From assembly GCA_934446285.1 (NCBI GenBank), contig CAKSEI010000119.1, positions 1 through 5,249 of the forward strand: DNA of 5,249 nt, in the 5' to 3' direction. This document shows positions 1 to 5,249 of this stretch, one piece after another. The notes under the pieces were generated by a model. The model was given only the letters and a program-made list of their open reading frames with translations, was not told the DNA's origin and did no database searches. Numbering within the stretch: position 1 is the stretch's first letter; each line of letters opens with the position of its first letter. This DNA comes from an uncultured Eubacteriales bacterium. GTDB taxonomy: Bacteria; Bacillota; Clostridia; Oscillospirales; CAG-272. The position numbers and the translations under genes were made by a program.

Positions 1-4
1 GAGT

Positions 5-10
5 TAGGAG
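5..10 (+). promoter_or_regulatory. Ribosome binding site of the beta-helix protein gene
   Basis: TAGGAG ends 5 nt before the ATG at 16, which supports that start. The TAG at 5-7 is also an in-frame stop for frame 2, so an upstream gene could end inside this site as in a tight operon. That gene lies outside the window, so this is inference. Confidence 0.7.
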
Positions 11-15
11 TATAC

Positions 16-2094
16 ATGTCGAGCCATAAATTCTTTGACGTTATATGTATCGCGGTAACTGTGCTCGCGGTAATTCTGACCGTCTTATTCATGAACGGCG
101 AAAGCCTCGGACTTATCACCGCCGTAAGGGATGACGACGCGGAGAAAAACGAAAATAACAGTCTCTTTACCGATAACGACCTCGCAGTCGACTGGGATGA
201 GAGCGGCGCTGTACGCATAGCTCTCGACGGCGCAAAAGCAACGGTAAGCGGCGGCGGAGCATACTCCGACAGTGGGAGTGTCGTTATATCGTCAAGCGGC
301 AGATATACCGTGAGCGGAAGTCTCACGGACGGCAATATAAAGGTTGACGCGGGCAAGAATGCAAAGGTGTTTATAAAGCTTTGCTCGGTCGACATATACT
401 GCTCAGACGATGCGGCAATACGGGTTGACTCTGCCGATAAGGTTTTCCTTACTCTTGCCGAGGGAAGCGAAAACACGCTTTCAAGCGGCAGCGAATATTC
501 GGAGGAGGCTCTCTCGGACAAAACCGACGCGGTTCTCTTTTCCCATGACGACCTGACGATTAACGGCACGGGTACGCTGCGTGTCACGGACGGGTATAAG
601 CACGGCATTGCGGCAAACGACGACCTCGTGATAACGGGCGGCAAAATATATGTTGATGCGCCTGTAGACGGAGTTCGTGCAAATGACAGGGTAAATATAT
701 GTACCTCCGATATACACGTTACTGCAGGTGACGACGGTATAGTCGTCGCAAAGGAGAGCGGCGCTCTTTATATCGCCTCTGGTACGATTGATATAAATGC
801 ATCCGACGACGGTATCCATACCGCCTCTGATATAACAATCGACGAGGGAGAAATAAAGATCTCTGCGGGTGACGACGGAATACACTCGGACACCGCGATT
901 ACCGTTAACTCGGGAAAAATCACGGTAAATAAATGCTGCGAGGGCATAGAGGCACACGTGATAACGGTAAACGGAGGAGAAATAACCGTTTATCCGAGCG
1001 AAGACGGATTAAATGCCGGCGGCGGCACATCTTCAACCGTATTTCCGGGTATGCGGCAGGACGGCACGGAGAGCGAATCTCGGGAGGACGACGACATACC
1101 GCAGGTTATAATAAACGGCGGCAGCGTCACGGTTATTAACGAGAGCGGCACGGACGCCGACGGTATAGACTCAAACGGAGACATACTTATAAACGGCGGC
1201 GACGTATATATTAGCCTTAATAACGGCATGAACAATACCCCGCTCGACTACGGCAGCGAAAACGGCGGTGTATGCAGGATAAACAGCGGAAGCGTTATTG
1301 CCTGCGGCAGCTCTTCAATGCTCGAGGATATCGACTCTTCCTCCGAGCAGCCGACACTTGTTTACACTTCCCCGGAAGAGATATCGGGCGGCAGCGAGAT
1401 AAAGCTGCTTTCGGATGACGGGCAGACGAAATATTCGGACGAAGTAAAGCTTGCTTTCTCAGCCGTAATTATAAGCTCGCCCGAAATAAAAGCCGGTGAG
1501 AATTATACACTGTGCATAGGTGACACATCGGTCGATATTACTTTCAACAGTACGGTAGTAAAAATCGGAAATTCAGCTGTCGAAGGCTTTAATACGGGCG
1601 GAAGACCCGCGGGCGGTTTCGGTCGCTCTGCGGATAACAATTCAACTTATACATCGGGAGAAAAAGCGCAGTCACGATATTCAAAGGGTACGGACGGCAA
1701 CGTACAAGGCACGGACGAAAGCACATCTCGTTCCGAGGTGACCTCGGGCACACAGGGCGGCACGGAATTTACTCCTCCGTCAATGCCCGATGGCAGTACG
1801 GACATCGATACTCCGCCATCTATGCCCGATGGCAGTACGGACAACGGTGCTCCTCCATCCATGCCGGATAACGGAAAAATTTTTTCCGCGCCCTCAAGCG
1901 CGCAAGATCGCGCACCTCCGGGGCAGAACGGAGAAAAAAACTCGGACGAGGTCGACGACAATAAAGAGGACGATGAAGACGGGACGACAGATAAAAGAGA
2001 CTTGACCGCAGAGGACTTTATTCACCTTGCCGTTTGCTTTGGTGTACTCACGCTCGGAATTGCATTTGCCGCCTTATATAAAAAACGCGGATAA
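16..2094 (+). CDS. Membrane-anchored Cthe_2159-type carbohydrate-binding beta-helix protein
   Basis: Predicted surface protein of 692 residues resembling the Cthe_2159 carbohydrate-binding family (Clostridium thermocellum beta-helix protein that binds acidic sugars and cellulose, with bound calcium). Residues 8-27 form a hydrophobic signal or anchor segment. From about residue 190 glycines of a D/E-G-I/V/L motif recur at 197, 219, 241, 266, 288, 310, 331 and 383, mostly 22 residues apart, as expected for turns of a parallel beta-helix. The long step from 331 to 383 contains an acidic, probably disordered insert (about 337-361). A family-like cap with GSSSM and SSSEQ follows at 431-445. Residues 525-667 are low-complexity, with a PPSMPDGSTD tandem repeat and an acidic stretch (644-667). 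A second membrane segment (668-687) ends in KKRG. No LPXTG motif is present. The ATG is preceded by TAGGAG with 5-nt spacing. No in-frame stop lies in the 15 bases upstream, so a longer form cannot be excluded. Substrate and any enzymatic activity are unknown. Confidence 0.85.
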   Translation: MSSHKFFDVICIAVTVLAVILTVLFMNGESLGLITAVRDDDAEKNENNSLFTDNDLAVDWDESGAVRIALDGAKATVSGGGAYSDSGSVVISSSGRYTVSGSLTDGNIKVDAGKNAKVFIKLCSVDIYCSDDAAIRVDSADKVFLTLAEGSENTLSSGSEYSEEALSDKTDAVLFSHDDLTINGTGTLRVTDGYKHGIAANDDLVITGGKIYVDAPVDGVRANDRVNICTSDIHVTAGDDGIVVAKESGALYIASGTIDINASDDGIHTASDITIDEGEIKISAGDDGIHSDTAITVNSGKITVNKCCEGIEAHVITVNGGEITVYPSEDGLNAGGGTSSTVFPGMRQDGTESESREDDDIPQVIINGGSVTVINESGTDADGIDSNGDILINGGDVYISLNNGMNNTPLDYGSENGGVCRINSGSVIACGSSSMLEDIDSSSEQPTLVYTSPEEISGGSEIKLLSDDGQTKYSDEVKLAFSAVIISSPEIKAGENYTLCIGDTSVDITFNSTVVKIGNSAVEGFNTGGRPAGGFGRSADNNSTYTSGEKAQSRYSKGTDGNVQGTDESTSRSEVTSGTQGGTEFTPPSMPDGSTDIDTPPSMPDGSTDNGAPPSMPDNGKIFSAPSSAQDRAPPGQNGEKNSDEVDDNKEDDEDGTTDKRDLTAEDFIHLAVCFGVLTLGIAFAALYKKRG
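1774..1875 (+). repeat. Tandem 39-bp repeat in the stalk-coding region (2.6 copies)
   Basis: Two full 39-bp units (1774-1812 and 1813-1851) and a partial third (1852-1875) encode PPSMPDGSTDIDT, PPSMPDGSTDNGA and PPSMPDNG. Units 1 and 2 share an exact 22-bp stretch starting at the ATG of each PPSM (1783-1804 and 1822-1843), so the similarity is at DNA level and points to duplication by slippage or recombination. Units are in frame, so copy number would change stalk length without breaking the protein. Confidence 0.85.
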
Positions 2095-2139
2095 GAAAAG
2101 GGGCATGTAGCTTTTTCCCGCCGTTCCTGTGTTTGAGTA

Positions 2140-2168
2140 ATGCAATTTTATTGCTTTTATGCTATAAT
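2140..2168 (+). promoter_or_regulatory. Extended -10 sigma-A type promoter of the two-component operon
   Basis: A perfect TATAAT (2163-2168) is preceded by TG one base upstream (TGC, 2160-2162), which makes an extended -10 element. At 17-bp spacing the -35 position (ATGCAA, 2140-2145) is poor, as often seen with extended -10 promoters. Transcription would start near 2174-2176, giving a leader of only about 20 nt before the GTG at 2196. The regulator/kinase pair can therefore be expressed independently of the upstream gene, although no convincing terminator separates the two. Confidence 0.7.
2142..2162 (+). promoter_or_regulatory. Candidate operator: direct and inverted repeats over the promoter spacer
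   Basis: Two similar half-sites lie back to back, TTTTATTGC (2146-2154) and TTTTATGC (2155-2162). An overlapping inverted repeat GCAAT-TTT-ATTGC spans 2142-2154. OmpR-family regulators usually bind tandem direct repeats, so this could be an autoregulatory site between the -35 and -10 positions. The region is AT-rich, so chance similarity is a real alternative. Confidence 0.3.
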
Positions 2169-2184
2169 ATTGAAAAAAGGAAAA

Positions 2185-2190
2185 GAGGAG
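2185..2190 (+). promoter_or_regulatory. Ribosome binding site that fixes the GTG start of the response regulator
   Basis: GAGGAG lies 5 nt upstream of the GTG at 2196. This decides the start: the frame stays open upstream to a TTG at 2133, but the extra 21 residues would precede the conserved first beta strand, and the TTG lies upstream of the predicted transcription start. Confidence 0.85.
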
Positions 2191-2195
2191 CAACC

Positions 2196-2867
2196 GTGAG
2201 AATTCTTGTAGCCGAGGATGAAAAGCCGCTCGCACGTGCAATAGTAAAAATACTTGAAAAAAATAACTTCACGGCGGATTCCGTCGGAAACGGCAGCGAA
2301 GCGCTTGATTATCTCGCGCTCGGCACATACGACGCGCTTATACTCGATATAATGATGCCCGTAACGGACGGCATTACAGCTCTCAAAAAGCTCAGGCAAT
2401 CCGGAAATAATCTGCCCGTGCTCATTCTCTCGGCAAAGTCCGAGACTCAAGACCGCGTAACGGGGCTTGACTGCGGAGCTGACTACTATTTAACAAAGCC
2501 ATTTGATTCTACGGAGCTGCTCGCCGCTCTGCGCGCGATAACTCGCCCAAAAGACGAGAAAGGAGCAAAGCTTTGCTGCGCCGACACGAGCCTTGACAGA
2601 ACGACATACGAACTAAGCACTAAGGCGGGCAGCTATCGCCTCGCGAACAAGGAGTATCAGCTAATGGAGCTTTTCATGAGCAATCCCGGGAGGATATTCT
2701 CCGCCGACTGCATATATGACCGCATATGGGGGCTTGACGGCAGTGCGGAAACGAGCGTCGTATGGGTATATATATCATATCTGAGAAAGAAGTTGACAGC
2801 CCTTTCGTCGGATGTACGTATAGTATCAAGCCGCAACGCGGGATACTCCCTTGAGGTGGAAAAATGA
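2196..2867 (+). CDS. OmpR/PhoB-family response regulator
   Basis: DNA-binding response regulator of 223 residues, the usual length for the OmpR/PhoB family. It is expected to be phosphorylated by the kinase encoded immediately downstream and to control transcription. Residues 1 to about 115 are a receiver domain: acidic pocket E7-D8, phospho-acceptor D51 in LILDIMMP, switch residue S79, and K101 in the TKPF motif. From about 127 to the end lies a winged-helix domain, with ANKEYQLMELF, the recognition-helix region ending in YISYLRKKL, and a final beta-hairpin around RNAGYSLE. All key residues are intact. The GTG start at 2196 is chosen because of GAGGAG at 2185-2190 and because it places the first beta strand (RILVAEDE) at the N-terminus. 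The stop overlaps the kinase start (ATGA). It likely has its own promoter at about 2160-2168. Target genes cannot be read from sequence; the adjacent surface protein gene is a reasonable guess. Confidence 0.95.
   Translation: MRILVAEDEKPLARAIVKILEKNNFTADSVGNGSEALDYLALGTYDALILDIMMPVTDGITALKKLRQSGNNLPVLILSAKSETQDRVTGLDCGADYYLTKPFDSTELLAALRAITRPKDEKGAKLCCADTSLDRTTYELSTKAGSYRLANKEYQLMELFMSNPGRIFSADCIYDRIWGLDGSAETSVVWVYISYLRKKLTALSSDVRIVSSRNAGYSLEVEK
2853..2859 (+). promoter_or_regulatory. Ribosome binding site of the sensor kinase, inside the regulator gene
   Basis: GAGGTGG lies 4 nt before the ATG at 2864, within the last codons of the response regulator. With the ATGA overlap at 2864-2867 it indicates translational coupling and keeps regulator and kinase synthesis in proportion. 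Confidence 0.7.
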
Positions 2868-4117
2868 TACGAAAGCTAAAGATAAAATTCACGGTGCTTA
2901 CAACCGCCTCGCTTTTTGTTCTTATGTCGCTTGTCGTTTTCGGGATGAATTTCATTAACTACCGCACCGTAGTCTCGGACGCGGACAGAGTGCTTGATAT
3001 GCTGACGAAAAATCACGGTGACTTTCCTCCGCCCGAGGAGTCAGGACAGAGAAAGACGGTAAAACTGCCGCACGACATGTCGCCTGAAGTTCCCTTTGAG
3101 TCGAGATATTTTGTCATAACCTATGACACGGACGGAAATATTACTGACACCGACATGAGCAAGGTCGCTTCCCTTACCGAGGACGAGGTACGTGCATACG
3201 CGGAAAAAGCAATCGCAAAAAGCCGCTTGTCGGGTTTTACCGGCATTTACCGCTATCTTAAATATACGGATACGGACGAAATCAAAATAATATTTCTCGA
3301 TTGCGGGAGAAAATTCGAATCTTTTTACAGCTTTATGCTCTCGAGTATTGCCGTATCGGCTCTGGCTCTCGCCTTAGTTTTTACCTCCGTGCTTATTCTC
3401 TCGGGCAGGATAACAAAGCCCATCGCCGAGAGCTATACGAAGCAGCGGCGCTTTATTACCGACGCGGGACACGAGCTGAAAACTCCGCTCACCGTAATAT
3501 CAGCAAACGCAGATTTGCTGAAAATGGAAGTGGGAGAAAATGAATGCATAGATGATATTACAATTCAGGTAAAAAAGCTGAGAGCGCTTACCGATGACCT
3601 TGTGATGCTCTCAAAAATGGACGAGGGAGAGGATTCGACAGAAAAGATAGACTTCCCGCTCTCAGAGGTAGTCTCAGACGCGGCGCGTCCCTACCGCTCC
3701 GTCGCCGCTCTTCGGGGCAAAGACCTTGATACGGACATTTCCCCCATGCTCAGCCTGTGCGGCAGCAGCAGACTTACGGAAAAGCTCGTCTGTATACTCC
3801 TTGACAACGCCGTGAAGTATTCGCCCGAGGGCGCGCATATATCCCTTTCCCTTGCGGAAAAAGGAAAGAATATATACCTTACCGTTAAAAACACGGTGAG
3901 CGAGCAGCTAAGCGAAGAGCAGCTCGGGCATTTATTTGAGCGCTTTTACCGCACGGACTCTTCGAGAAACTCCGAGACGGGCGGTCACGGGATAGGGCTG
4001 AGTATAGCAAAAGCAATTGTAGGCTCACACGGAGGTAAGATAAACGCCGACTGCCGCAACAATATCTTTTTCGTAAGCTGTATCTTTCCCGTGCGCGGTA
4101 CTCATGCGCTGCATTGA
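2864..4117 (+). CDS. Membrane sensor histidine kinase, HAMP-less, partner of the preceding regulator
   Basis: Sensor histidine kinase of 417 residues. TM1 spans about 9-31 and TM2 about 157-179, enclosing an extracytoplasmic sensor loop of roughly 125 residues with a PAS-like pattern (RYFVITYDTDGNI, then GIYRYLKY and IIFLDCGR). The loop begins with a short proline/acid patch (PPPEES, 55-60). Only about 14 residues separate TM2 from the dimerisation helix, too short for a complete HAMP domain. The H-box is DAGHELKTPL with phospho-acceptor H203. The catalytic domain has the N-box LLDNAVKYS (N315), F-box LFERFYRTDSSR (357-368) and G2 box GGHGIGLS (373-380). The G1 position reads VKNTVS, so the usual Asp is replaced by Asn343 and the glycines are absent; to my knowledge similar G1 degeneration occurs in related clostridial kinases. 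It overlaps the regulator gene by 4 bp and ends at a strong terminator. The signal is unknown; an envelope or polysaccharide cue is only inferred from context. Confidence 0.95.
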   Translation: MIRKLKIKFTVLTTASLFVLMSLVVFGMNFINYRTVVSDADRVLDMLTKNHGDFPPPEESGQRKTVKLPHDMSPEVPFESRYFVITYDTDGNITDTDMSKVASLTEDEVRAYAEKAIAKSRLSGFTGIYRYLKYTDTDEIKIIFLDCGRKFESFYSFMLSSIAVSALALALVFTSVLILSGRITKPIAESYTKQRRFITDAGHELKTPLTVISANADLLKMEVGENECIDDITIQVKKLRALTDDLVMLSKMDEGEDSTEKIDFPLSEVVSDAARPYRSVAALRGKDLDTDISPMLSLCGSSRLTEKLVCILLDNAVKYSPEGAHISLSLAEKGKNIYLTVKNTVSEQLSEEQLGHLFERFYRTDSSRNSETGGHGIGLSIAKAIVGSHGGKINADCRNNIFFVSCIFPVRGTHALH

Positions 4118-4156
4118 AAATAAAAAAGGATGTACAAGGACATCCTTTTTTATTTT
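4117..4156. terminator. Bidirectional intrinsic terminator between convergent genes
   Basis: Bases 4117-4133 pair perfectly with 4140-4156 (17 bp) around the 6-base loop ACAAGG. The GC-containing core GGATGT/ACATCC is flanked by A-runs on the left and T-runs on the right, so each strand carries a U-tract after the hairpin. It lies directly after the kinase stop, sharing its last base, and 8 bp beyond the stop of the minus-strand gene. It should end transcripts from both sides. Confidence 0.9.
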
Positions 4157-4164
4157 TATAATAT

Positions 4165-5249
4165 TCAGTTTGCGCACAGGCGTATAAATCTCGTCATAAT
4201 CTGCGCCATCTGAGCTCGGATCGCCGTTCCCTGAGGATTGAGCACAATGCCCGCACCGAAGGTAGTGCCTGTTATAAGTCCCTCGGCATTTGCCCAAGCC
4301 ATAGACGTCCTTGCGTATTTCGATACGCTTGACGCGTCAGGATAGGAGTCGAGAGATACACTCTTGCTCGTGTCATATGACTTGTACTGTGAATATCTGT
4401 AGAGTATTGCCGAGAACTGCTCGCGGGTGATAAGTCCCTCGGGGCTGAACTCGGTATCGGACATACCCTTGACTATATTGTTTGCATATGCCCACGCGAT
4501 AGGCTTAGCGTAATACTTGCTGCTCTTCACGTCGGTAAAGGGCGTCTTTATTCCGCTGACATCGGGCTGAGACTCCATGTTGTAGAGAACGGTTACGAGC
4601 TGACCGCGCGTAGTTGTGCCGTTCGGAGCGAAAAGTCCGCCGCCCATGCCTTTCATTATATTCTTGCCCGCAGCCGACGTAACAAAGTCAACTGCGTCTG
4701 CAAACCAATCCTTAGCACGTACATCGGTGAAAGAACCGGTATTTATCTGCTCAAACTTTTCGGCGTATCCGCCCTTGACGCCAAGAACGTCAAACGAGCC
4801 TATGTAGTTTGCCCCGAGCTCGGAGTTCCATGTATCTTTGTTGGCAAAGCGCACGGAAACGGTGTTTCTGTCTGAATCCTCATATCCGACAGTCGCAAAT
4901 CTGAGATATACATCGTACTTGCCCTGTGCGCTTGTCTGCGGCACGGAAAGCGTGATATTAAAGCTCGTTGTTTTTGCCGTCATCCACTCGGTCGGGTCGA
5001 GCAGCGTCTTTACGACGCTTTTTGTTCCGTCGGGAGCAACAACGATTAACTCATTTACGGTATTAACCATGAGATTGCCGAATCCGACGTTTTCTATTCT
5101 GCCCGAGAAGCTGACTGTGTCGCCCCTGTTTGCCGTCTTTGTATTCTCCGACTTACGCAGGACAAATCTGTAGCCCATATGATCGAGCATGAATTTCTGC
5201 ATTGTCTGACCGTAGTAAGCCGACACGTCGGGTAGACCGTCGTAGTAGT
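4165..5249 (-). CDS. DUF4832-like surface protein with three C-terminal SLH domains (5' end outside window)
   Basis: C-terminal 360 codons of a larger gene that continues past the right edge. Numbering here starts at the GTG codon at 5226, which is read as an internal valine, because the frame stays open to 5249 (preceding residues YYDGLPD) and that GTG falls inside the domain. Residues 1 to about 150 resemble the end of DUF4832, a domain found in putative glycoside-hydrolase-like surface proteins: GYRFVLRKSE (18-27), the beta-sandwich signature ENVGFGNL (45-52), and the terminal RFANKDTWNSELGANYIG (126-143). Three SLH domains follow at about 164-217, 230-281 and 292-350, with TRAE-like motifs TTRGQ, ITREQ and AIRAQ. 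Triple SLH units usually bind pyruvylated secondary cell-wall polymer, so the protein should sit on the cell surface. The third repeat is the most divergent. It is convergent with the kinase gene and shares its terminator. The catalytic part, if any, the signal peptide and the promoter are outside the window; enzymatic function is unproven. Confidence 0.85.
   Translation of the reverse strand, partial: YYDGLPDVSAYYGQTMQKFMLDHMGYRFVLRKSENTKTANRGDTVSFSGRIENVGFGNLMVNTVNELIVVAPDGTKSVVKTLLDPTEWMTAKTTSFNITLSVPQTSAQGKYDVYLRFATVGYEDSDRNTVSVRFANKDTWNSELGANYIGSFDVLGVKGGYAEKFEQINTGSFTDVRAKDWFADAVDFVTSAAGKNIMKGMGGGLFAPNGTTTRGQLVTVLYNMESQPDVSGIKTPFTDVKSSKYYAKPIAWAYANNIVKGMSDTEFSPEGLITREQFSAILYRYSQYKSYDTSKSVSLDSYPDASSVSKYARTSMAWANAEGLITGTTFGAGIVLNPQGTAIRAQMAQIMTRFIRLCAN

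Noticed and set aside
481..957. 158-codon open frame on the minus strand opposite the beta-helix gene
   Set aside because: It lies wholly inside a well-supported gene, its product shows no recognisable domain, and it is explained by the repetitive composition of the coding strand.
1872..1888. 8-bp perfect inverted repeat CGGAAAAA-T-TTTTTCCG inside the stalk coding region
   Set aside because: It is within the reading frame and not followed by a T-run; the following GC-rich sequence argues against an intrinsic terminator. Probably a chance result of Lys/Ile/Phe codons.
1647..1961. 104-codon minus-strand open frame rich in Ser, Pro and Gly
   Set aside because: It mirrors the stalk tandem repeat of the plus-strand gene; its repeated peptides are a reverse-complement artefact.
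2133..2195. TTG start giving 21 more residues on the response regulator
   Set aside because: It has no good ribosome binding site, lies upstream of the predicted transcription start, and adds residues before the conserved N-terminal receiver strand. The GTG at 2196 has GAGGAG 5 nt upstream.
4025..4297. 90-codon minus-strand open frame spanning the convergent junction
   Set aside because: It overlaps the ends of two supported genes and runs through the terminator hairpin; no evidence supports it as a gene.
4838..5173. 111-codon plus-strand open frame opposite the SLH gene
   Set aside because: It is the complement of a recognisable DUF4832-like region and has no domain signature of its own.
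5224..5226. GTG as start codon of the minus-strand SLH gene
   Set aside because: The frame stays open to the window edge, the GTG falls within the DUF4832-like region, and no signal peptide follows it. The gene is truncated by the window instead.

Overview
The window looks like chromosomal DNA of a low- to mid-GC Gram-positive anaerobe, probably a Clostridia member and perhaps from the Oscillospirales. Reasons: a Cthe_2159-type carbohydrate-binding beta-helix protein, a HAMP-less sensor kinase of a clostridial type, strong GGAGG-like ribosome binding sites, frequent ATA codons, and S-layer-homology (SLH) repeats used for wall anchoring. The lineage is inferred from these features, not from a marker gene.

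Layout. (1) 16-2094 (+) encodes a 692-residue extracytoplasmic protein. It has an N-terminal membrane segment, a parallel beta-helix with a ~22-residue period, a low-complexity Pro/Ser/Asp stalk with a 13-residue tandem repeat, and a C-terminal membrane segment. (2) After a 101-bp gap holding an extended -10 promoter, an OmpR-type response regulator (2196-2867) and its sensor histidine kinase (2864-4117) overlap by ATGA and form a translationally coupled pair. (3) A 17-bp perfect hairpin with T-runs on both sides (4117-4156) fills the gap between convergent genes and should terminate transcription from both directions. (4) 4165-5249 (-) is the C-terminal part of a gene that runs off the right edge. 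It encodes the end of a DUF4832-like domain followed by three SLH domains.

How the genes may work together. The kinase has an extracytoplasmic sensor loop and phosphorylates the adjacent regulator. The most economical reading is that the pair controls surface functions, the neighbouring carbohydrate-binding protein being the best candidate target. The convergent SLH protein is a second surface polysaccharide-related protein, but it is a separate transcription unit. No mobile element, tRNA, rRNA, CRISPR array or prophage gene was seen. The gene content is recognisable, and no wholly new system is evident. The points of most interest are the double-anchored beta-helix protein with a slippage-prone stalk, its pairing with a two-component system, and the possible operator over the two-component promoter.
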